Positions 32,834-41,296 of a DNA stretch of 60,715 nucleotides are shown here, one piece after another (positions within the stretch are counted from its first letter, which is position 1; each line of letters starts with the position of its first letter). Source of the stretch: Bacillota bacterium (lineage in GTDB: Bacteria > Bacillota_I > Bacilli_A > ML615J-28 > CAG-698); the NCBI GenBank assembly GCA_016280895.1, contig JAEEHM010000057.1, forward strand, positions 1-60,715, read 5' to 3'. The position numbers were made by a program, and so were the translations under genes. The notes below the pieces were generated by a model. That model was not told where the DNA came from, did not search any database, and saw only the letters and a program-made list of their open reading frames with translations.

Positions 32834-33946
32834 ATGCCATTTTATAGAAAAATAGGAGATATCACAAAAGTTAAGGGTGGAGCTATAGTTAATAGTTTAG
32901 GAACTAATGTTATGAGTTTTGGTAAAATTTGTAGCACAATTATTAGAGCCGCATATGACGAAAGTATTGTTGATGCAATTAAGAACATTAAGAAAAAAGA
33001 ACCATTAGAATATGTAGTTACAAAGGCTGGTAAATTAAGCTGTGATTACATTATTCATATTATTGTTCCTTATAAGAAGGATGATCCAAATAACGTACAA
33101 TTATACAAGTGTTATGAAAAGGTATTGAACATTGCTATTAAAAATGGCATTGATTCAATAGCAATACCACTAATTGGTACTGGTAGAAATGGCTATTCTA
33201 AGGACGAATCAAGCAAAGCCATGGCTGCAGCTTGTAAAAAAATCGACATTCAAGAAGGAATTGAAAATAGACCAATCTTAAAAATGTGTGAATATGTCTA
33301 TCTTTCTAAAAGAGGTAGTTATCGACCAATTCGCCGTGATTATAATGATTTAGATTTAAATATGAATGGTTCTAGTTTTGCTTCTATTGTAGAAAACAGA
33401 TTTTCACTATTTAGTTGTTGTAGATTCTTTGCATCTGCTGACCCTGACCAATCAGTCGGCACTAATTTCAATGAATTTAGAAAACTACCTGATCATGATC
33501 CAAAGTATCCTTATTACTTTCTTTCATTCATTATGCAACAAAAGGGTATAAACATAGATGATATGTTATCACCTGAATGTAATAGTGATGCAAGAAAAAA
33601 GTTTAAAAGAGTTGAACAACTTAAAAACAAGGATCTAATTCAACTTGCATTTTTGTGTAAGCTTACTAGAACTGAAACTTTAGAGCTTATGGCATACAAT
33701 GGTACATGTTTCTCACCAAAGAGTAGAATTGATATGGCTCTTATGGATTGCTTGGCAAATTGGAGAGATGTTCAACAAGGTACTCTTGAAGATTTAAGAA
33801 TTAGGGTTGAAGAATTATCTGATTGCGAAATCAAATTCACAAAATTAGAAGATTATGATGAGGAAATGGATCAGGGCTGGTTGAGTGCTGAGGAAAGAAA
33901 AGAAATCAAAGAAAAGTATAAAAAAAAATTAATTGTTCAAAAATGA
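32834..33946 (+). CDS. Macrodomain protein with C-terminal HTH-like domain
   Basis: 370 residues. Residues 1-160 are a macrodomain that binds or hydrolyses ADP-ribose: GAIVNSLGTNVMSFGKI, then YIIHIIVP and IAIPLIGTGRNGYSKDESSKAM. From about 185, the part around DARKKFKRVEQLKNKDLIQLAFLCKLTRTETLELMAYNGTCFSP resembles the HTH-like domain of the 9862 gene. The tail is charged. AAGGAGG precedes ATG 32834. Together with the glycohydrolase it forms a predicted de-ADP-ribosylation pair. Confidence 0.78.
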   Translation: MPFYRKIGDITKVKGGAIVNSLGTNVMSFGKICSTIIRAAYDESIVDAIKNIKKKEPLEYVVTKAGKLSCDYIIHIIVPYKKDDPNNVQLYKCYEKVLNIAIKNGIDSIAIPLIGTGRNGYSKDESSKAMAAACKKIDIQEGIENRPILKMCEYVYLSKRGSYRPIRRDYNDLDLNMNGSSFASIVENRFSLFSCCRFFASADPDQSVGTNFNEFRKLPDHDPKYPYYFLSFIMQQKGINIDDMLSPECNSDARKKFKRVEQLKNKDLIQLAFLCKLTRTETLELMAYNGTCFSPKSRIDMALMDCLANWRDVQQGTLEDLRIRVEELSDCEIKFTKLEDYDEEMDQGWLSAEERKEIKEKYKKKLIVQK

Positions 33947-33969
33947 AATAGCTAGTTTTAACTGTGATT

Positions 33970-34070
33970 TTGAAAAAATGAGTTTCATAATTTATTGATA
34001 AATTAACATTTTTTCAATTTCATACAGGATGATAATGGAAAAACCAGCCATTTCACGGGTGGCTTTCGTT
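33970..34070 (+). terminator. Long hairpin and a weaker terminator-like hairpin
   Basis: TTGAAAAAATG (33970-33980) pairs with CATTTTTTCAA (34007-34017), enclosing AATTTAT/ATAAATT. A second hairpin, AGCCA/TGGCT (34046-34064), is followed by TTTCGTT. Either may end the macrodomain transcript. The rest of 33947-34217 has no gene; TTGAAA (34105-34110)/TAAAAT (34128-34133) is a candidate promoter for the next regulator. Confidence 0.4.
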
Positions 34071-34217
34071 ATTATTGTTGTATATCATCTGATTTACAAA
34101 TGTCTTGAAATAATAAGTCATTTATAGTAAAATAATAATATGATTTATAAATTTTTGCTTGATTTGTTTAAACAATGATATTTAAATGTTAATTTTTCCA
34201 AAAACGGAGGATTCAAC

Positions 34218-34583
34218 ATGGTTAGTAATTTTGGATTGGTTATGAGAGAAATCAGAAGTAAAGCAGGAGATTCGCTACGCACATGTGCAGCAAAATTAGA
34301 TATTTCTGCCCCTTTTCTTTCAGCAATGGAAGTTGGTCGCAGACCTATTCCTTCGCACTATTTAGAAAAAATAAAATCAATTTATGATTTATCAGAAGAA
34401 GAGTATACTGTATTATATAATTCTGTTGTAGAAACTAATAAACGTGTTGATATTGGAATAGATAGAATGACTGATGCCCAAAAAGAAGTATCTGTTACTT
34501 TTGCTCGAAAAATTGAAAATGCTGATTCTGAATTAGTTGAGAAGTTAAGAAAGGTATTGATGGAATCAAATGATTCAGATTAA
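34218..34583 (+). CDS. Xre-family regulator
   Basis: 121 residues with an N-terminal HTH (MREIRSKAGDSLRTCAAKLDISAPFLSAMEVGRRPIPSHYLEKI) and a helical tail ending acidic. GGAGGA precedes ATG 34218. In related islands this type of regulator is commonly paired with an ImmA/IrrE peptidase; here only possible scraps follow. It heads the DUF2130-to-DndD-like block and probably regulates it. Confidence 0.8.
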   Translation: MVSNFGLVMREIRSKAGDSLRTCAAKLDISAPFLSAMEVGRRPIPSHYLEKIKSIYDLSEEEYTVLYNSVVETNKRVDIGIDRMTDAQKEVSVTFARKIENADSELVEKLRKVLMESNDSD

Positions 34584-34740
34584 CCACATCTTAGCCAAAG
34601 ATACTGTCAATAGTGCTAATAGTATTAAAGAGTATGAATTTTAAAGACCAAGCATTTCCAATACTAGAGATATTAAAACAATTTTTCCATAACAGAAAAT
34701 GTATCTATTCAATCACTTGGATATGATTACCTATACTTAA
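34584..34740 (+). pseudogene. Possible frameshifted remnant (ImmA/IrrE-like?)
   Basis: After the Xre stop, three short frames in succession look like pieces of one helical protein: INHILAKDTVNSANSIKEYEF*, then MNFKDQAFPILEILKQFF (34631 on), then NVSIQSLGYDYLYLKKKLN. The position after an Xre gene and the IKEYEF/AFPILEIL character suggest an ImmA/IrrE peptidase N-terminus, but the HExxH motif is not present and the assignment is weak. Confidence 0.3.
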
Positions 34741-34777
34741 AGAAAAAGTTAAATCATTAAGAGAAAGGACAAAAGAA

Positions 34778-36214
34778 ATGGCAAAAGAAATTAAGGTTAT
34801 ATTAGTTGATAAAGATACTATTCAAATTGAAGAAGATTCAAATGCTGGTGATTATATTAAGATATCTAATATTGCCAATATAGATGTTGAAAGAATTAAT
34901 AAATTAATAGAAGAAGGAAAAGATGATCTATATAATAAAAAACTAGAGGAAATTTTAAAGCAAGAAAAGAAAAAATATGATGCAGAAAAATCACGAGCTC
35001 TAGAAGTGCAAAAGTCAGAATATGATTTAAGAATTAAAGATTTTGAAAATAATGAGAAATCTTTTGAGAATAAGAAACAAATAGCTATAAGAGAAGCATT
35101 AGATAAGCAAAATGAGCATATTCAAAAATTGAATGAGGAAATTGCAAAGAAGAATGCAGAAAAATCTCAAGCTTTAGAAGAGCAAAAGAGCAAATATGAA
35201 TTGAAAATTAAAGATTTAGAAAGCAATGAAAAAGCATTTGAAGATAAGAAAAAAATAGCAATTCAAGAAGCATTGGATAAACAAAAAGAAGTAATTCAAA
35301 AGTTAAATGAAGAAATTGCAAAGAAGGATCTTGAAAAAGAAAATGCTTTATCTAAGCAAAAAGACGAATTAAAAGATGAATATAGTGCCATTATAAATAA
35401 AAAAGACGAGGAATATAAACAACTTAGTATCGAATATGGTGTTTTAGAAAATACAAAAGTACGTATGAGCAATAAGGAAATTGGCGAAGATTTAGAGCAA
35501 TTCTGCAATGATGCTGTTATTAATCTAATGCAAATTGGCTTTGATAATTGTACTTGGGAGAAAGACAATACTAGTGTTAAGGAGTATAGCGAGACAAAAG
35601 GTACTAAAGCCGATTTTATTTTTAAAGTTTTTCTTGATAATGCTCATGAACATGAACCTTTGACAACAGTTTGTTTGGAAATGAAAAATGAAGGATTAGA
35701 ATCAGAAAACAAAAAGAAAAACTCCGACCATTTTGAAAAACTAGATAAAGATAGAAAAAAGAAAGAATGCAAATATGCAATTCTTGTCTCAAATCTTGAA
35801 ATGGATAACGACAATATTTTGCCAATATACAGAGTAAACCAATATAATGATATGTATGTCGTTAGACCGGCTTACTTAACAACTTTACTTACAATAATTA
35901 CTTCTTTAACAATGAAATTTAAAAATATTATATTGGCAAGTAGAAATAGAAAATTAGAATTAGCGAATATAAATGAATTTATTACTGAATTTGACAAATT
36001 AAAAAATACTTATTTAGATAAACCGCTAGATGCGCTTCAAAAAGAAATTGATGGAATTAGAAAAGCAAATTCTAGTATTCAAGATGCTGTTGGAAAAATA
36101 AATACTCATTGCGACAATGTCATAAGCAAGTATTTAAATGATATTACAGATAAACTTGATAAATATTATAAAGGAATTATTAAATCCTATAAAAAGAATT
36201 TAAATCAAAAGTAA
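34778..36214 (+). CDS. DUF2130 protein: coiled coil plus PD-(D/E)XK-like domain
   Basis: 478 residues. Residues of about 50-235 are a charged coiled coil containing a recent 58-residue tandem duplication. About 240-410 is the DUF2130 domain (SNKEIGEDLEQF, TKADFIFKVF, TVCLEMKNEG, DHFEKLDKDRKKKECKYAILVSNLE), in which ADF...LEMKNE fits a nuclease-like core. The family is widespread and unsolved. The gene precedes the DUF2075 gene by 13 bp, so it belongs to the long operon that follows. AGAAAGGA precedes ATG 34778. Confidence 0.82.
   Translation: MAKEIKVILVDKDTIQIEEDSNAGDYIKISNIANIDVERINKLIEEGKDDLYNKKLEEILKQEKKKYDAEKSRALEVQKSEYDLRIKDFENNEKSFENKKQIAIREALDKQNEHIQKLNEEIAKKNAEKSQALEEQKSKYELKIKDLESNEKAFEDKKKIAIQEALDKQKEVIQKLNEEIAKKDLEKENALSKQKDELKDEYSAIINKKDEEYKQLSIEYGVLENTKVRMSNKEIGEDLEQFCNDAVINLMQIGFDNCTWEKDNTSVKEYSETKGTKADFIFKVFLDNAHEHEPLTTVCLEMKNEGLESENKKKNSDHFEKLDKDRKKKECKYAILVSNLEMDNDNILPIYRVNQYNDMYVVRPAYLTTLLTIITSLTMKFKNIILASRNRKLELANINEFITEFDKLKNTYLDKPLDALQKEIDGIRKANSSIQDAVGKINTHCDNVISKYLNDITDKLDKYYKGIIKSYKKNLNQK
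34982..35329 (+). repeat. 174-bp tandem duplication inside the DUF2130 gene
   Basis: Bases 34982-35155 and 35156-35329 each encode 58 residues of coiled coil, starting AEKS(R/Q)ALE(V/E)QKS and ending IQKLNEEIAKK. The unit length keeps both the frame and an approximate heptad register. Confidence 0.9.
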
Positions 36215-36227
36215 AGGAAGACATTTT

Positions 36228-38090
36228 ATGATAGTCTATAGTGAAACTAAAGGACAATTTAATAAAGATGTTATTAATAATTTGATATCAGATAAAATAT
36301 TAGCGAAACTTCGTGAAAAGGGAATCAATGGTGGAAGTGATTCTGAATTTAATAGCTGGCAAAATTCTCTTAAGTTTATGTCAAATGTTTTAACTGATGG
36401 TGATATTAGTGATGATGTAAGTGTTTCTATAGAATATCAAATTCCAAGAACATCTAAACGAGTTGATTTTATTATTGCCGGTAGCGATTATAATGAAAAT
36501 GATAATGTTGTTATTGTGGAATTGAAACAATGGGAAAAAGCTGAAAAAGTTGCTGATGAGATGCTTCACAGTGTAAAAACGTATGTTGGAGGTGCAGACA
36601 GATTTGAACCACACCCATCTTATCAAGCATATGCTTATTCATTGTTTATCAAGAACTTTAGTGAAACAGTACAAGATGAATCTATCAATGTAGTGCCTTG
36701 TGCATATCTTCATAATTATAATGACAAATATATTGATGCTTTAAGTGACAATATTTATAAGTCTTGGTATGAAGAAGCACCTTTCTTCATTAAAGGAGAA
36801 GAACAAAAGGTAAATAGTTTTATTAAGAAATATGTAACAAAGAAAACATTGAATGGTGATATACTTTATAGAATAGATAATGGTAGAATTAAACCGTCTA
36901 AATCATTGCAAGATTCTATTGTGTCTTTAATGCATGGCAATAAAGAATTTATGTTACTTGATGATCAGGTTGTTGCATATGATATTTGTATAAAAACAAT
37001 GGACCAATGTTTAAAGGACAATAAGAAAAGAACCATCATCATACAAGGTGGTCCTGGAACCGGTAAGAGTGTTTTAGCAATCAACCTTTTAAAAGAATTT
37101 ATTTTAAAGGATTTAAACGCGAGTTATTTGACAAAGAATAGCGCTCCACGAGAAGCGTTTACGCATTTGTTATCACACTCTGATTTAAAGAAAGAGATAG
37201 CAATTAAATCACTATTTAGATCACCTTTTGGATTATGCCAAGCTGAAAAGAATTTCTATGATTGTTTAATAGTAGACGAAGCACATAGATTAGTTAGACA
37301 AATGTATGGAGATTTTCAAGGTGAGAATCAAGTAAAAGAATGCATTAATGCATCGCTTTTAACAATATTCTTACTTGATGAAGACCAACGCATCACGACT
37401 AAAGATATTGGATCAATAGATGAAATCATAAAATGGTCGACTCAATTATCATCTAGATTAATAATGAATGATGACTTAATCTTGAGAAGTCAATTTAGAT
37501 GTAATGGTAGTGATGCTTATGTTCAATTTATTAATAATTTACTTCAAATTAATAAAGAGCATGTAGACATTGACTTTGATGAATTCAATTATGATTTTAG
37601 AGTCTTTGATAATCCAAATGAATTACGAGATGAACTAAGAAAAATAAATGACATCAATAATAAAGCAAGAATGGTTGCCGGATATTGCTATGACTGGGAT
37701 GTTAAGAATCATCGAGGTGAATATGATATTTATCTTGAAGATGGATTTAAAGCTAAATGGAATTTAGATGGAGATAAAATTTGGGCCATCAATCCTAAAT
37801 CATTTGAGGAAGTTGGATGTATTCATACAGCTCAGGGATTGGAATTTGATTACGTTGGTGTATTAATTGGTAAGGACTTATTATATAGAGATGATAAAGT
37901 AATTACTAATAAAAATGCAGTATCTACTGATGATAAGTCTTCTGGTATCAGAAGAGCAAGGGAAGATGTCGCAAATAAGTTAATATTAAATACATACAAG
38001 ACATTACTTACAAGAGGGCAAAAAGGATGTTTTGTATATTGCGAAGATAAGGAATTAAGAGAGTACATAAAATTAACTTTAAAAATGTGA
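36228..38090 (+). CDS. DUF2075 helicase with N-terminal PD-(D/E)XK-like nuclease region
   Basis: 620 residues. Residues of about 60-105 contain IPRTSKRVDFIIAGSDY...NVVIVELKQW, the D-x(n)-E-x-K pattern of PD-(D/E)XK nucleases. From 270 comes a DUF2075 superfamily 1 helicase: GGPGTGKSVLAINLL, CLIVDEAHRLVRQMYG, LLDEDQRI, LRSQFRCNGSDAYVQF, IHTAQGLEFDYVGV and LLTRGQKGCFVY. Such nuclease-helicases recur in defence islands. GGAAG precedes ATG 36228; the methyltransferase starts 7 bp after the stop. Confidence 0.85.
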   Translation: MIVYSETKGQFNKDVINNLISDKILAKLREKGINGGSDSEFNSWQNSLKFMSNVLTDGDISDDVSVSIEYQIPRTSKRVDFIIAGSDYNENDNVVIVELKQWEKAEKVADEMLHSVKTYVGGADRFEPHPSYQAYAYSLFIKNFSETVQDESINVVPCAYLHNYNDKYIDALSDNIYKSWYEEAPFFIKGEEQKVNSFIKKYVTKKTLNGDILYRIDNGRIKPSKSLQDSIVSLMHGNKEFMLLDDQVVAYDICIKTMDQCLKDNKKRTIIIQGGPGTGKSVLAINLLKEFILKDLNASYLTKNSAPREAFTHLLSHSDLKKEIAIKSLFRSPFGLCQAEKNFYDCLIVDEAHRLVRQMYGDFQGENQVKECINASLLTIFLLDEDQRITTKDIGSIDEIIKWSTQLSSRLIMNDDLILRSQFRCNGSDAYVQFINNLLQINKEHVDIDFDEFNYDFRVFDNPNELRDELRKINDINNKARMVAGYCYDWDVKNHRGEYDIYLEDGFKAKWNLDGDKIWAINPKSFEEVGCIHTAQGLEFDYVGVLIGKDLLYRDDKVITNKNAVSTDDKSSGIRRAREDVANKLILNTYKTLLTRGQKGCFVYCEDKELREYIKLTLKM

Positions 38091-38097
38091 GGATATT

Positions 38098-38955
38098 ATG
38101 GAATATGAAACTGATAGATATCATATTGAGTGTATTGATGGCATAGAAGGAATCAAAAAGTTAAAAGATAAATCTGTAAAACTAATGTATGGTTCGCCTC
38201 CATATCCGAATGCAAAAAGAGATTATTGTATTTGGAGTACGGAAGAGTATCTTGGGAAAATAATTCCATTTATTAAAGCAGTTTTACCAAAATTAACTGA
38301 TGATGGTTTTATAGTCATAAATGTTAAATCAAATAGAGAAAGAGGGGATGATTCTCACTCTTCTCGCAGGTCTTTGGTTGTAGAAAAATTAGCAATAGCG
38401 TTGGAAGAGGAACTAAACTTATATTGTGTTGACATTGAAATATGGATAAAATCTAATCCTGTTCCAACTGGAAATAGAAGTTCATGTCAAGATGCTTATG
38501 AGCAAAATCTCTGGTTTTCTAAGTCGCCAAAATGGAGTATTAATATTGATGCAATTCGCAGACCATATGATCCAGACACTTTGAAGATGTATGAAAATAA
38601 TACATTTAAACCTAGAAGAACCGGAACCAAATATGTTTCAAAAGTGAAAAAAATAAAGCCTAATCCTTTAGGAGCGCTACCTTTAAATATAACATATATT
38701 GATCCGGTTAATATTATTTATGGAGGTGTTTCTTCTAAAACTCAAAATCATCAAGCTGTTCAACCGGCTTATTTACCAGCTAAATACATAAAAGCCACTA
38801 CCAAAGAAGGTGATTTAGTATTGGATCCTTGGATGGGATCAGGAACTACTGCGCAGGTTGCTATTGAATTAAATAGAAGATTTGTTGGTTTTGATATCTA
38901 TCCAGACTACGTAACTCTTGCATTAAATAACATAAATAATTTGGAGATTAAATAA
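38098..38955 (+). CDS. Beta-class DNA methyltransferase with an SPPY motif
   Basis: 285 residues. Catalytic motif GSPPYPN at residues 32-38 precedes the SAM motif DPWMGSGTTAQVA at 243, the beta-class order. SPPY is most often found in N4-cytosine methyltransferases, though some N6-adenine enzymes have it. The target-recognition part lies between them. The next gene, a PLD-helicase, starts directly after the stop (TAA|ATG), so modification and a putative DNA-processing enzyme are translated together. Confidence 0.87.
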   Translation: MEYETDRYHIECIDGIEGIKKLKDKSVKLMYGSPPYPNAKRDYCIWSTEEYLGKIIPFIKAVLPKLTDDGFIVINVKSNRERGDDSHSSRRSLVVEKLAIALEEELNLYCVDIEIWIKSNPVPTGNRSSCQDAYEQNLWFSKSPKWSINIDAIRRPYDPDTLKMYENNTFKPRRTGTKYVSKVKKIKPNPLGALPLNITYIDPVNIIYGGVSSKTQNHQAVQPAYLPAKYIKATTKEGDLVLDPWMGSGTTAQVAIELNRRFVGFDIYPDYVTLALNNINNLEIK

Positions 38956-41091
38956 ATGAGATTGGATGATTATAATTTCAATACCTCTTATTGTAAAAAA
39001 GATGTAGATGTTTATGAAGCATTTTATAGTAAATGTATGAGTTGCTCTACTCATTATGATAGGATTACAGGTTATTTTGGTAGTACTATCTATTATATTA
39101 TTTGGCCATCACTAAAAGAATTTATTCGAAATAATGGAAGAATTAGATTGATATGTTCACCTGTTTTATCTGATAATGATATAAATGCTTTAAAAGAAGG
39201 ATATAATTTAAAAAACTCATATAATGAGTCTATTTCTAATACCTTGAATGAGATGTTAATGGATTCAAAAATAGAGAAGCCAACTAAAGCATTGGCATAT
39301 TTAATAGCTACTGGAATCGTTGAAGTTAAGATAGGAGTATATATTCCTGATACGAATTCAGATATAGAAAGATTAGTTCATGATAAGACCGGTATTTTTT
39401 ATGATGATTATGGAAATATAGTTGGATTTCGTGGATCAGTTAATGAGACATTTGCTGGACTTTCAAAATATGGAAATTCCGAGTCCTTTGATGTATATCC
39501 AAATTGGGAAGACACTAGAGACACAAATAGGTGCATGAAGGATTTTAATTCATTTGATGAGATATGGAATGGAAATTGCAGCGCTATAAAACTATATGAA
39601 GTTTCGAAAACTCCATTTGAAAATTTAGCAGAAAAAATTTCTAAAGCGGAGTGGGAAATTTTGCTGGATGAAATAACAGTAACTAATGAGGAGGAAGTAG
39701 TTCCTAGATGGTATGCTGAAAAGAAAGGACGTTCAATTCGCAAACATCAAAAAGATGCCTTATGTAATTGGGAAGACAATAATAGACGTGGTTTGATGGA
39801 AATGGCTACAGGAAGTGGAAAAACTTTTATAGGATTGTGCGCCATAAGGGACGCTATTAATCGTGGGGATATTCCAATTGTCTTTGTTCCTTCTAATTTG
39901 TTATTTCAAAATTGGAAGGATGAATTAAGAAAAATGTTTACTGATGAAGATATTTTTGAACTGTTGTGTGGTAGCGGTAATAAAAAGTGGAAAGAAAATA
40001 ACTTGTTACATAAATTCACATCTGGTTTTTCATCAAAAAAAAGATATTTAATCTGTGAAATTGATGCTGTCATTAGAAATGATTATTTTATTAATAATTT
40101 AGACAAGTCCTCAAAGTATTTATTTATTTTCGACGAATGCCATTCTGTTGGAAGTTTAAAAAGACGAAAAATACTTGAATTTAATTCCAATTATAGATTA
40201 GGTTTAAGCGCCACTCCGCTTAGATATAATGATCCTGCAGGGAACGAAGCAATAATTAATTACTTTGATCGAGTGATTGAACCTAGATTCACGCTTTATG
40301 ATGCGATAAAAGAGCATATTTTAACTGAATATGTTTATTATCCTTGCGTAATTAGGTTGAGCGAAAACGATCAAAATAAATGGAATCTGATTTCAAAAAA
40401 AATATCTATATATATTAGTAGAGAAATTTCAAAAGAAAGATCTTTTAAAGAAATAATGAATGACACTTTTATTCAACAAAAATTCATACAACGCGCAAGA
40501 ATTATTAAAAGAGCAGAAGGAAAAGTTGATAAAGCAGTAGAAATAATTCGTAATAAGTATAAAAATGGACAAAAGTGGATTGTTTATTGTGATAGTCAGT
40601 ATCAAGTTAATGAGTTAATTAAGAGATTATCGCAATACAAAGAAATAATATTGACTGAGTATCACACGAATATACAAGGTAGTATGAAGGAAACGCTCGA
40701 TTACTTCAAAGAATTTGGAGGTGTATTAGTTTCAATTAAATGCCTTGATGAAGGAGTAGATATTCCATCTGTTACGCATGCATTAATTTTAGCATCCTCT
40801 AAAAATCCAAGAGAGTTTATTCAACGTAGGGGTAGGATACTAAGGTGCTGTGAAAGAAAGAATTATGCATATTTATATGATATGATAGTTACTCCAAATC
40901 CGTTTATGTTACATGAGGATGATAAGAGTGTCTCAATTGTTATTTCAGAATTATCAAGAGCAAAAGAGTTTGCCACGCATGCTAAAAATAGCGACGAATG
41001 CATAAATAATATCAACCAAATAGTAGATACATTTGGTATAAACAATATAGAAGAATATGCAGGAGGAGGAATAGAAGATGAATTATGCTAA
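38956..41091 (+). CDS. PLD-like nuclease fused to a superfamily 2 helicase
   Basis: 711 residues. The N-terminal region (about 1-200) looks like a phospholipase-D-type nuclease domain: YDRITGYFGSTIYYI, then VHDKTGIFYDDYGNIVGFRGSVNET, with the H-x-K...S-x-N-x-T pattern of the PLD fold. From about 255 comes a helicase: RKHQKDALCNW, MATGSGKTF (about 285), FDECHSVGS (391), GLSATPLR, and C-terminal DEGVDIPSVTHAL and QRRGRILR. Such PLD-helicases act as restriction or translocation enzymes next to DNA modification genes. It overlaps the next gene by 14 bp. Confidence 0.85.
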   Translation: MRLDDYNFNTSYCKKDVDVYEAFYSKCMSCSTHYDRITGYFGSTIYYIIWPSLKEFIRNNGRIRLICSPVLSDNDINALKEGYNLKNSYNESISNTLNEMLMDSKIEKPTKALAYLIATGIVEVKIGVYIPDTNSDIERLVHDKTGIFYDDYGNIVGFRGSVNETFAGLSKYGNSESFDVYPNWEDTRDTNRCMKDFNSFDEIWNGNCSAIKLYEVSKTPFENLAEKISKAEWEILLDEITVTNEEEVVPRWYAEKKGRSIRKHQKDALCNWEDNNRRGLMEMATGSGKTFIGLCAIRDAINRGDIPIVFVPSNLLFQNWKDELRKMFTDEDIFELLCGSGNKKWKENNLLHKFTSGFSSKKRYLICEIDAVIRNDYFINNLDKSSKYLFIFDECHSVGSLKRRKILEFNSNYRLGLSATPLRYNDPAGNEAIINYFDRVIEPRFTLYDAIKEHILTEYVYYPCVIRLSENDQNKWNLISKKISIYISREISKERSFKEIMNDTFIQQKFIQRARIIKRAEGKVDKAVEIIRNKYKNGQKWIVYCDSQYQVNELIKRLSQYKEIILTEYHTNIQGSMKETLDYFKEFGGVLVSIKCLDEGVDIPSVTHALILASSKNPREFIQRRGRILRCCERKNYAYLYDMIVTPNPFMLHEDDKSVSIVISELSRAKEFATHAKNSDECINNINQIVDTFGINNIEEYAGGGIEDELC

Positions 41092-41296
41092 AGATGATTT
41101 AATTAAAACTATAAATAAAATTCGATTAGAAGAATTCCCAAATTTAACTGATGATATAGTAAATCAGATTATACTTATAGAAAAAGAAAGTAGTATTACT
41201 TCTACACCATCTGATAAAAAGAAAAAAATAGAGGAATTAATTAATAATAATTATCATTTTTTAAAAGAATACTATAAAGGAGATAATAATGTTTAG
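41078..41296 (+). CDS. Small protein between the helicase and the SMC-like ATPase
   Basis: 72 residues, helical and charged (RLEEFPNLTDDIVNQIILIEKESSI). Not recognised. It overlaps both neighbours (14 bp and 8 bp), with AGGAGGAGG before ATG 41078, so it is certainly part of the operon and is likely to be a subunit or adaptor of the helicase or ATPase. Confidence 0.65.
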   Translation: MNYAKDDLIKTINKIRLEEFPNLTDDIVNQIILIEKESSITSTPSDKKKKIEELINNNYHFLKEYYKGDNNV

